This document shows, in pieces, positions 51,567 to 59,654 of a stretch of 64,000 nt of DNA. The stretch comes from an uncultured SAR86 cluster bacterium (lineage in GTDB: Bacteria; Pseudomonadota; Gammaproteobacteria; Magnimaribacterales; Magnimaribacteraceae). Every line of letters begins with the position of its first letter. Position 1 is the stretch's first letter. The translations under genes and the position numbers were made by a program. The notes below the pieces were generated by a model. That model had not been told where the DNA came from. It made no database searches and saw only the letters and a program-made list of their open reading frames with translations. The DNA lies in the NCBI GenBank assembly GCA_902554355.1, contig CACDOC010000003.1:1-64000 (forward strand), read 5' to 3'.

Positions 51567-54101
51567 ATGAAACGTCTGAGTTTTTTGTCGATTTTTTCTT
51601 TATCTCTTTCCCTTTTTGTACCCAACTTCGCATTTGCAGACGAAGATTCGTCGCAAGCCGATGAAGAAGTTGTAGTTGTAGGCTCCCTTGCTAGCTTAAG
51701 AAGTGCCCTCAACAAAAAAAGGGATTCTGATAAAAATGTTGGTGTCATTGATTCTGATGCCTTAGGAAATTTTGCCGACATTAACGTAGCTGAGTCCTTG
51801 AGGAGAATTTCTGGTATATCAGTTGAAAATGATCAAGGTGAAGGAAGATACGTAACTGTAAGAGGAATGAATGCTGATTTAAACGCTATGACTATAAATG
51901 GTGTCAGTACAGCTTCTCCTGAAGATAGAAGAGGAGTGATTTTAGATGGTGTTCCTACAGATCTTTTAGAATCTATGACAGTTTATAAGACACTTACTCC
52001 GAACTTAGATGCAGATACAATTGGAGGGGCTATAGATTTAGAAACAATTTCAGCATTTTCTTATGGACCTAATTTTACAAAATTTAAAGCTGAAACTTCT
52101 AGAAATGATCTTACCAAAGATAGCAGTAATCCTAAATTATCAGGCACATATACTACAGTTATTCCTCAAGAGAATGGAGATTTGGGAATTGCATTTGTCA
52201 TCAGCTCTCAAGAAAGACATATCATGGCAGATAACAATGAAACTGGCGGATGGGGATCTAATTATGTCAATGATGACTATGAAATGCGTTACTACGATCT
52301 CACAAGAGAAAGAGATGGGATAGTTCTGAATCTAGATTACGTCTCAAATTCAGGAAGTAAAACTTATTTACATGCTTTCCATAATGAATATGTAGATACT
52401 GAATATAGAGCAAAGTGGGAAGTTAGAGATGTAATGGAAGAGTACACACCAACTATATCTGGAACTGTAGCGACTTATGGGGCTTCTAGAATGGATACTG
52501 AAGGGAAAAATAGAACTGAAATTAGATCTATCGATAATTTAGCCATTGGTCATGAGACACAACTTGCAAATGGAAGCTTTTTAGAAGTTCAAGTATTTAG
52601 ATCTGAAGCAGAACAGGATGATACGGATAGATATAATTTGATATTTAGAAGTAAAGAGAAAGATGGTGTTACTACTTTAGATACTGCCAATCCTCAAAAA
52701 CCAGTTTTAGGACTCCCTTCTGAATTTTATGATGCCTCTACATTCCCAGGAAAGGCAGCAGAGCAAGAATATGCCCTTACTGAGGACGAAGAACAGGGCT
52801 TCAAAATTGATTACACCTACATGATCGGTGAAACAGTTGTCCAGACTGGACTAAAGTATAGACAAAGAGAAAAGATAAATAATTATCAATTCTGTGAGTA
52901 TAAGATGCCAAAGGATACTACATTGGGAGATTATGATTATCAAACAATAGGAAATTATTTAGCAAACACACACGGACCTGCTCCAACTTTTGAACAAGTT
53001 AAATCAATAGTAACAAATAATACTTCTGGAACAGTTACTTTCTCAGACGGTACTACCTGTCCTGGACCAGGTACTTACTTTAGAGGTATGGGTGGTGATG
53101 AAGAAGAAGAATCTATCCCAGCAGACTGGACAACAGAAGAAGACATCCTAGCCTTATATTTTATGGGTACGACTTTGTATGAAAACTCCACTTGGGTTTA
53201 TGGCATAAGATTTGAAGATACTGAAACTACTTACAAAGGTAAAAACTGGAATGATACTTATCTTGGAGATAATGAATTTGAAAATAACTACACCTTTGCA
53301 GCACCCTCTTTAAATATTAAATATGATATCTCAGATGATATGGTTCTTAGATTTGGTGCATTTAGATCACTTGTAAGACCTGGGTTTAAAGAATCAAGAG
53401 CTGGTGCAATTATCAATGTTGACGATAATGAAATAGAGGGTGGAAATCCGAATTTAGATCCTACCAAAGCCACTAATATCGATATTTCTTTTGAATACTA
53501 TATTGATGAGAATACTTTTTTTGGAGTGGGTGCTTTCTATAAAAAAATAGAAGATGCAATCGTAGAAGTTGAATCTCAAGACTTCAGCATGAGAGGATCA
53601 ACATGGGATATAGCTGAAACTTATATCAATGCAGATGATAGCAGCATCAATGGTTTAGAGTTTTCCTATCAAACAGCTTTTGATAACGGCTTTATTTTAG
53701 TTGCAAATTACACATATGCAGACGGAGAAACTGACTTACCTGCTGATGCTGCTGCAGGACAAAGGACTATCCCTTACTTTAAACAAGTAGAAAATACGTG
53801 GAATGTTTCTCTTGGGTATGACGAAGGTCCATGGGATATTAGATTGGCCGCAACATACAGAGATAATTATCTTGATGAAGTAGGGTCTAAGCCTCTTAAT
53901 GATCGTTATACAGATGATCATATGCAATTAGATTTAACAGCAAAATATAAAGTTAATGATTCTCTAAGACTAACGTTTGAAGCTATTAATTTGAATGATG
54001 AACCTGAGTACTATTACTTTGGTAATCCCTCAAGACTTTCTCAATATGATGAGTATGGAGCTACTTATGGAGTCGGATTTAGGTACATCTTGAATCAATA
54101 G
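51567..54101 (+). CDS. TonB-dependent receptor, phytate-ester type
   Basis: 844 aa outer-membrane receptor. Signal peptide MKRLSFLSIFSLSLSLFVPNFAFA, then a TonB box (DEEVVVVGSL). The plug follows (about 60-165, with VRGMNADLNAMTINGV), and then a 22-strand-type barrel ends in GVGFRYILNQ, with aromatic penultimate residues. A PHO-box-like motif and a terminator flank it. It is followed by a beta-propeller phytase gene, a pairing seen in other proteobacteria, so uptake of phytate or inositol phosphates is inferred. Confidence 0.9.
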   Translation: MKRLSFLSIFSLSLSLFVPNFAFADEDSSQADEEVVVVGSLASLRSALNKKRDSDKNVGVIDSDALGNFADINVAESLRRISGISVENDQGEGRYVTVRGMNADLNAMTINGVSTASPEDRRGVILDGVPTDLLESMTVYKTLTPNLDADTIGGAIDLETISAFSYGPNFTKFKAETSRNDLTKDSSNPKLSGTYTTVIPQENGDLGIAFVISSQERHIMADNNETGGWGSNYVNDDYEMRYYDLTRERDGIVLNLDYVSNSGSKTYLHAFHNEYVDTEYRAKWEVRDVMEEYTPTISGTVATYGASRMDTEGKNRTEIRSIDNLAIGHETQLANGSFLEVQVFRSEAEQDDTDRYNLIFRSKEKDGVTTLDTANPQKPVLGLPSEFYDASTFPGKAAEQEYALTEDEEQGFKIDYTYMIGETVVQTGLKYRQREKINNYQFCEYKMPKDTTLGDYDYQTIGNYLANTHGPAPTFEQVKSIVTNNTSGTVTFSDGTTCPGPGTYFRGMGGDEEEESIPADWTTEEDILALYFMGTTLYENSTWVYGIRFEDTETTYKGKNWNDTYLGDNEFENNYTFAAPSLNIKYDISDDMVLRFGAFRSLVRPGFKESRAGAIINVDDNEIEGGNPNLDPTKATNIDISFEYYIDENTFFGVGAFYKKIEDAIVEVESQDFSMRGSTWDIAETYINADDSSINGLEFSYQTAFDNGFILVANYTYADGETDLPADAAAGQRTIPYFKQVENTWNVSLGYDEGPWDIRLAATYRDNYLDEVGSKPLNDRYTDDHMQLDLTAKYKVNDSLRLTFEAINLNDEPEYYYFGNPSRLSQYDEYGATYGVGFRYILNQ

Positions 54102-54118
54102 ACAACTTTCTCTAACAT

Positions 54119-54150
54119 GAAACTCCTCAAAGAGAGGAGTTTCAGTTTTT
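54119..54150 (+). terminator. Rho-independent terminator after the receptor gene
   Basis: GAAACTCCTC, loop AAAGA, GAGGAGTTTC, then AGTTTTT. A 10-bp stem. The phytase gene 34 bp beyond thus may have its own promoter or be read through. Confidence 0.9.
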
Positions 54151-54176
54151 AAGTCTTAAATAACAAAAACCTTAAT

Positions 54177-55214
54177 ATGAAAAATACAATTTATTTACTT
54201 TTCTTCTTATCATTTACTGTAAGTGCCACTATCGAAGATCATAAAATTTATCCAATTTATGAAACTGAAGCAGTAAAAACATCGGGTGATGCTGCAGATG
54301 ACCCTGCATTTTGGTTAAACAAAAAAAATCCTGAAAAAAGTATAGTTTTGGGAACTGATAAAAAATCAGGTATTTATACTTACGACTTATCAGGTAAAAC
54401 ATTAGATTATTTTCCGATGGGACGGATTAATAATATTGATTTAAGAAACGATTACTTAATTCAAAATAGGACAGTCTCATTATTAGCTGGTACTAATCGA
54501 GACTTCAATAGAATAGATTTTCTGTTGATAGGATCAAATGGTAATGTTGCTGAGTATTTAGATAATTCTTTTCAGACTGAACTAACCTCTGTTTATGGTC
54601 TCTGTATGTTTAAAGATACAGATAATTCCAAAACTTTTGTATTTGTAACTGATGAAGAAAGTTTAGCAATATACCAATACGAAATTCAGACTTATACACC
54701 AATCTCAGCAAAATTGGTCAGAACAATACCTACTCAATCTGTATCTGAGGGCTGTGTAGTGGATGATGATTTGAAAATACTTTATTTTTCTCAAGAAGAT
54801 GAAAAATCTGGAATTTTCAAGACTACTGCATTGCCAGAAGATGGAAATATTGAAACGATAGATTTACTTAAACCATCAGGAAATATAACTGGTGATTCCG
54901 AAGGGCTGGCTTTAGTTAAATTACCCGATCAAACATTACTAATTTCATCCTCACAAGATTCTAATGAGTATCTAATTTATACAACCGGCACAGATGATCA
55001 GTACCTTGGTAAATTTACTATTGAAGCATCAACAATCGATGGAACAAGTGAAACAGATGGTATAGAGGCTTATTACGGGCCACTTAGCCCTCAATTTCCT
55101 TTAGGAATTTTTATAGCGCAAGATGATGTAAATCTTGATCAATACGGTGAACCAATAAATCAAAATTTCAAATTTTCTTCCCTGAAAGATGCTATAGATC
55201 CATTTATTAAATAG
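54177..55214 (+). CDS. Beta-propeller phytase (3-phytase-like)
   Basis: 345 aa. A signal peptide (MKNTIYLLFFLSFTVSA) is followed by DAADDPAFWLNKKNPEKS and GTDKKSGIYTYDLSGK, the recognisable N-terminal calcium/substrate motifs of beta-propeller phytases. It removes phosphate from phytate, outside the cytoplasm. Adjacent to the TonB receptor and a phosphate regulon. Length is close to the single-domain family form (about 350-380). Confidence 0.9.
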   Translation: MKNTIYLLFFLSFTVSATIEDHKIYPIYETEAVKTSGDAADDPAFWLNKKNPEKSIVLGTDKKSGIYTYDLSGKTLDYFPMGRINNIDLRNDYLIQNRTVSLLAGTNRDFNRIDFLLIGSNGNVAEYLDNSFQTELTSVYGLCMFKDTDNSKTFVFVTDEESLAIYQYEIQTYTPISAKLVRTIPTQSVSEGCVVDDDLKILYFSQEDEKSGIFKTTALPEDGNIETIDLLKPSGNITGDSEGLALVKLPDQTLLISSSQDSNEYLIYTTGTDDQYLGKFTIEASTIDGTSETDGIEAYYGPLSPQFPLGIFIAQDDVNLDQYGEPINQNFKFSSLKDAIDPFIK

Positions 55215-55279
55215 ATAATAAAAGTAATAACCTTAACTCAAAAATAAGGTTAAAATTGTGTAAAAATTGAGCAGAAAAA

Positions 55280-55864
55280 ATGTGTGGAAGATTTACACTT
55301 AGAAACTTAGATGATCTCAAAGCTAGATATGGAGAAACAGATTTTAGGCCTAGTTATAATGTCGCTCCGAGTCAAAAAATATTAGCACTAACTGATAAAT
55401 TTCAAACAATGGAATGGGGATTCTCGCCTTATTGGGCTGAAAAGCCATTCAATTTGATAAATGCAAGATTAGAAACACTTTTTGAGAAACCTTCCTTTAC
55501 TAATTCTAATAGATGTCTTATCCCTGCAGATGGCTGGTATGAGTGGAAGCAAGAAGACGAAGTCAAAACACCATATTTTCATCATTTAAATGGAGATATA
55601 TTTTTCTTTGGTGGAGTCTTTGGAGGATACAGAGGGAAGGTGGGATGTGCTATCGTCACTACAGATGCAGTCGAGTCCTTAAAAAATATTCATGAGCGAA
55701 TGCCTTTGATTATTTCAAGACAACACTTTCAGGATTGGTTAAACGGAGACAATATTGACTGTTCAGATATTTTTTCTTCAAAAGCAATCATCAATCATCC
55801 TGTTTCGACACATGTAAATAATCCATTCAACGATGATCCCAAGTGTGTATTCCCCGCTAGTTAA
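55280..55864 (+). CDS. yedK: SOS-response-associated peptidase (YedK/HMCES)
   Basis: 194 aa. Catalytic Cys2 after Met (MCGRFTLR), then NVAPSQK, INARLETLFEKPSF with the Asn/Glu, and GWYEWK. His is in IHERMPLII. These proteins form covalent crosslinks to abasic sites in single-stranded DNA. It is an odd guest in the phosphate island. Own start is clear, gap of 65 bp from the phytase. Confidence 0.95.
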   Translation: MCGRFTLRNLDDLKARYGETDFRPSYNVAPSQKILALTDKFQTMEWGFSPYWAEKPFNLINARLETLFEKPSFTNSNRCLIPADGWYEWKQEDEVKTPYFHHLNGDIFFFGGVFGGYRGKVGCAIVTTDAVESLKNIHERMPLIISRQHFQDWLNGDNIDCSDIFSSKAIINHPVSTHVNNPFNDDPKCVFPAS

Positions 55865-55891
55865 TTATATCGCCTGCCTTTTAGTGTAAGA

Positions 55892-56557
55892 ATGAATAAA
55901 ATATTATTAAAGAAATTATTGGCTGAATTTGTGGGGACATGTTTTCTTGTAATGATTGTCGTTGGTTCTGGGATAATGGCTCAGAGCTTATCAACTGATC
56001 AGTTAAGTATTCTTCTAGCAAATACCATAGCAACTGGAGCAGGACTGACTGCATTAATTTGGATATTCATCTCAATTTCAGGAGCTCACTTCAATCCTGC
56101 GGTCAGTTTAATAATGTTTTTAAAGAAAGAGTTAACATTTAAGGAGTTTTCTTGTTTCAGTTGCGCCCAGTTTGTCGGAGGATTTTTTGGTGTAATTATA
56201 AGTAATATTATGTTTGGCATGGATCCAGTGCAGATTTCAGAAAACTCAAGAAGTGGATTGAATATATATTTTAGTGAATTGGTAGCTACATTTGGTCTTA
56301 TCATTACCATTCTCGGTGTAAGAAAATTAAGTACTCTTGCCATTGCACCAGCAGTAGGGTTATATATCTCAGCAGGTTATTGGTTTACATCTTCAACTTC
56401 CTTTGCAAATCCTGCAGTAACTTTTGCCAGAGGATTCAGCGATACCTTTACTGGTATCCATCCAGAGTTTATTTTATCTTTCATAATCTTTCAGATTATT
56501 GGTGCTTGTTTAGCAATGCTTTTTATGAGTTATGTGCAGAATGATGAAATTAAATAA
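55892..56557 (+). CDS. Aquaglyceroporin of the arsenic-resistance (AqpS) type
   Basis: 221 aa, six membrane segments with two NPA loops: GAHFNPAVS and SFANPAVTFARGFSDTF. The stretch YWFTSSTSFANPAVTFAR closely resembles the aquaporins found in arsenic operons (AqpS). Under phosphate stress, arsenate enters through phosphate transporters such as PiT, and a channel releasing arsenite or organoarsenical is a sensible match. No arsC or arsR lies nearby, so this is inference from the sequence type. Confidence 0.85.
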   Translation: MNKILLKKLLAEFVGTCFLVMIVVGSGIMAQSLSTDQLSILLANTIATGAGLTALIWIFISISGAHFNPAVSLIMFLKKELTFKEFSCFSCAQFVGGFFGVIISNIMFGMDPVQISENSRSGLNIYFSELVATFGLIITILGVRKLSTLAIAPAVGLYISAGYWFTSSTSFANPAVTFARGFSDTFTGIHPEFILSFIIFQIIGACLAMLFMSYVQNDEIK

Positions 56558-56640
56558 ACCTAGATAAGCACTTTTAAACACTGAATAGAATTAAATTTAG
56601 CATTCTAAATTTATATATCTTAACGAACAGCATCTAGGTT
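56557..56640. repeat. Nested inverted repeats after the aquaporin
   Basis: Outer arms AACCTAGAT (56557) and ATCTAGGTT (56632) enclose a perfect inner hairpin TAAATTTAG-CATT-CTAAATTTA (56592-56613). U-rich sequence follows further on. May be a terminator, a small RNA, or a protein-binding cruciform; no known family recognised. Confidence 0.5.
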
Positions 56641-56689
56641 CATGGTACTTTGCCTTTTAATTAAATAATTTTTTTATAAGACACAATCA

Positions 56690-56717
56690 TTTCACATTCT
56701 AGAAAAGTAATTGTCAA
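56690..56717 (+). promoter_or_regulatory. PHO-box-like motif before the lipoprotein/receptor unit
   Basis: TTTCACATTC...TAATTGTCAA: TTTCAC and TGTCAA lie exactly 22 bp apart (56690, 56712), the same spacing as in the receptor and gspD motifs. The middle is degenerate, so this is the weakest of the five. Confidence 0.55.
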
Positions 56718-56761
56718 ATCGCTCAGGCCTAATACCCAGACTTAATTAGGAGGAGTTCATA

Positions 56762-59629
56762 ATGCTATTACGCTTTTTATCTATATTCAGTTTGTTTTTA
56801 ATTGTTTCTTGTGGAGGAGGTGGTGATACCTCAATAGATTCTCCAGGAGAACTTGGTCAGGTTTCAGCACCAACTGCTGCTGACCAACAAGTTGTAGTTG
56901 GTGGTTCTGTACTGACGGGAACTTGTCCTAGCTCATCAAACATTGATGTTGACGACAGTATTGGTGGTAACACTGTCTGTGCAATATCAGGCACCATAAC
57001 TGGTGATCTTACGTTAACTGATGATGTAATTTATAGATTAAGCGGCACAGTTAATGTGGGTGCCGACATGGGAGGAGATGGAACAAAAGCTGGAGGTTCA
57101 GCTGGTGTTTTGAACATTCCTGCGGGAGTAACCATTGTTTCAAAAACTTCTGCTGATTATCTTGTTGTTCAGAGAGGTTCGAAGATTGAAGCTAAAGGAA
57201 CAGCATCAAAACCAATTGTCTTCACTCACTCTTCTGTTTTAGATGGTTCACTTACAAATCCAGATACAGCTAGTGGTCTCTGGGGTGGATTGGTTATCTT
57301 AGGTAAGGCACCTATTAATAAATGTTCTAATGATGTTCGAGGTACCGCAAGTTGTGAAAAACTCGTTGAAGGAGCAACAGATGCTCTGATGGGTGGAGCA
57401 ACTCCAAATGATAATTCAGGAACATTAAGATTTGTTAGGGTTGAATATGCTGGTTATGAAATATTTCCAGGTAACGAATTAAATGGAATCACTTTTGGTG
57501 GTGTAGGTTCAGGAACTACCGTTGATTATGTTCAAGTTCACAATAATCAGGATGATTGTGTTGAGTTTTTTGGCGGCACTGTAAACGTTACTCATTTGGT
57601 TTGTACAGGTGCTGGAGACGATAACCTTGATATTGATTGGGGTTATACAGGCAAGATGCAGTACGTTGTAGTTAAACAATCTAGAGGTGCCGGAGATCAC
57701 ATTGTTGAATCAGATAATACGAATGCTGATGCATCAGTCGGATATTTAACTACTCCAAGATCTCAACCAAAAATTGCAAACTTTACTTTCCTTTCAACCG
57801 GTAGAGACGAAGCTCTAAAATATAAAGAAGGTGTATCCGGTATGTATATGAATGGTATTGTTGTCAGTTCTGGTGATAAAGGTTGTATTGAACATACCAA
57901 GGCAGAAACACTCCAAGACGCACCTGGTTATGACAAAATTGCTCATCATTCAGTCTTCATGGATTGTGGAACTGGTGGTGTTTATAATGCAGGAGACGAT
58001 TCTGCCACAGTAGCAGAATTACAAGCTTCTATTGAATCTAGAGCTACTAACCTAGTTACTGACAAAACTAATACATTGGTTGGTCAGATGTTCTTGGGAA
58101 CTAACGAATCTGGTGTTGTTTCGGCATTTACTAATCAAACAGCTGTTTGTGCAGTTGGATCTCATGCAAGTGGAACTTCAACCTTGTGTCCAAGTGACGC
58201 AACTCAAATTGATGGTTTTTTCGCTAAAACAAACTATGTTGGTGCTTTCGCTCCAGGATCTGATGAAGACAACAACTGGGCAGCAGGATGGACTAAAGGT
58301 CTTTTTACTGCACCAGAATGTCCAGTCGGAACTTTTGAATCTGAGCAACTAGAAGGTAAAAAAGTCTGCAGTGTTCAGGGAACCTTAACAAGTGATGTCA
58401 CCTTAACAAGAGGCAACTTCTACAAGCTTGTAGGAAAAGTTCAAGTTGGTGAAGACATGGGTGGCGATGGAACAAAAGATGGTGGAGCCAGTGCTACTTT
58501 AACAATAGAGCCCGGAGTTACTGTATTTGGTGAATCTGGATCTGATTATTTAATCGTAATGAGAGGTTCTAAATTAATGGCTAATGGTACAAAATCTGCA
58601 CCAATTATCATGACTGGTAGAGATGATGTTACAGGACAAGCTACTCAGTTTTCTAGAGGTTTATGGGGTGGGTTAGTTTTACTTGGCCAAGCTCCGATAA
58701 ACAAATGCTCTAATGATGTCCGAGGTACCGCTGCTTGTGAAAAAGTAGTTGAAGGTTCATCCGATGCACTTATGGGCGGAAACACTCCTGACGACTCAAG
58801 TGGATCACTAAAATATTTAAGAGTTCAGTATGCTGGATATGAAATATTTCCAGGTAACGAATTGAATGGAATCACTTTTGGTGGTGTAGGTTCAGGAACT
58901 ACTGTTGAATACGTTCAGGTTCATAATAATCAAGACGATTGTGTAGAATTCTTCGGCGGTACGGTTAATGTCAAATACTTAATCTGTACAGGTGCTGGAG
59001 ACGATAACCTTGATATTGATTGGGGTTACCAAGGGAAGCTACAATTTGTAATTGTTAAACAATCATCTGATGCGGGTGATCATATTGTAGAATCTGATAA
59101 CACCAATGCCGATGCATCTGTTGGTTATTTAACAGAGCCTAGATCTCAACCAATTATTTCAAACTTTACTTTTATCAGTAATGGTAAAGATGATGTTATC
59201 AAGCTTAAAGAAGGTGTTTCAGGAATTTATACAAATGGTATTGTCATAGATGCATCTAATAGTAAGGCCTGTATTGAAACCACTAAAGCTGAAACTTTCC
59301 AAGACGCTGCAACAACGCCAAAGGTTACATTTAACTCAGTAGCATTTGATTGTAAGGCGTTAGCAGCACTGGGTGATGACGCAGGAACACTTGCTCAAGC
59401 TGAAGCTTTAATAACTGTAGGAAGTAATAACCTTTACTCTGTAGATTCTGGTGGAGGTTCATACGTTCCAACAGTTTCAGGAGTAATTAATGGTACAGCT
59501 GAAAATGCAATGACGGTAGCTGATAAATCAGCAGATGCATTCTTTACAACTACTGATTACGTAGGGGCTGTAAAAGATTCTACTGATACTTGGTATAAAG
59601 ATTGGACTGTTTCTGGAAGCTTAAATTAA
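56762..59629 (+). CDS. Surface lipoprotein with duplicated beta-helix-like halves (ElpS-like)
   Basis: 955 aa. The signal ends in LFLIVSCGGGGD, a lipobox, so the protein is lipidated; +2 is Gly. Two similar halves of about 460 aa follow, each rich in strand-turn repeats such as NNQDDCVEFFGGTVN and GAGDDNLDIDWGY, consistent with a right-handed parallel beta-helix. It is followed 25 bp later by a TonB receptor, then GspC and GspD. Caulobacter has a phosphate-starvation lipoprotein, ElpS, sent to the surface by a type II system; the gene order here is reminiscent, though I cannot run the comparison. Upstream Shine-Dalgarno TTAGGAGGAG is strong. Confidence 0.82.
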   Translation: MLLRFLSIFSLFLIVSCGGGGDTSIDSPGELGQVSAPTAADQQVVVGGSVLTGTCPSSSNIDVDDSIGGNTVCAISGTITGDLTLTDDVIYRLSGTVNVGADMGGDGTKAGGSAGVLNIPAGVTIVSKTSADYLVVQRGSKIEAKGTASKPIVFTHSSVLDGSLTNPDTASGLWGGLVILGKAPINKCSNDVRGTASCEKLVEGATDALMGGATPNDNSGTLRFVRVEYAGYEIFPGNELNGITFGGVGSGTTVDYVQVHNNQDDCVEFFGGTVNVTHLVCTGAGDDNLDIDWGYTGKMQYVVVKQSRGAGDHIVESDNTNADASVGYLTTPRSQPKIANFTFLSTGRDEALKYKEGVSGMYMNGIVVSSGDKGCIEHTKAETLQDAPGYDKIAHHSVFMDCGTGGVYNAGDDSATVAELQASIESRATNLVTDKTNTLVGQMFLGTNESGVVSAFTNQTAVCAVGSHASGTSTLCPSDATQIDGFFAKTNYVGAFAPGSDEDNNWAAGWTKGLFTAPECPVGTFESEQLEGKKVCSVQGTLTSDVTLTRGNFYKLVGKVQVGEDMGGDGTKDGGASATLTIEPGVTVFGESGSDYLIVMRGSKLMANGTKSAPIIMTGRDDVTGQATQFSRGLWGGLVLLGQAPINKCSNDVRGTAACEKVVEGSSDALMGGNTPDDSSGSLKYLRVQYAGYEIFPGNELNGITFGGVGSGTTVEYVQVHNNQDDCVEFFGGTVNVKYLICTGAGDDNLDIDWGYQGKLQFVIVKQSSDAGDHIVESDNTNADASVGYLTEPRSQPIISNFTFISNGKDDVIKLKEGVSGIYTNGIVIDASNSKACIETTKAETFQDAATTPKVTFNSVAFDCKALAALGDDAGTLAQAEALITVGSNNLYSVDSGGGSYVPTVSGVINGTAENAMTVADKSADAFFTTTDYVGAVKDSTDTWYKDWTVSGSLN
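56910..59625 (+). repeat. 1383-bp tandem internal duplication in the lipoprotein gene
   Basis: Segments match at a fixed offset of 1383 bp (461 codons). For example CCAGGTAACGAATT recurs with its flanks at 57467 and 58850, and ACAGGTGCTGGAGACGATAA in the two halves. Some stretches are nearly identical at DNA level while others differ, which suggests duplication followed by patchy gene conversion. Confidence 0.85.
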
Positions 59630-59654
59630 TCAAGGGTAATAATAGGAGTTACTA

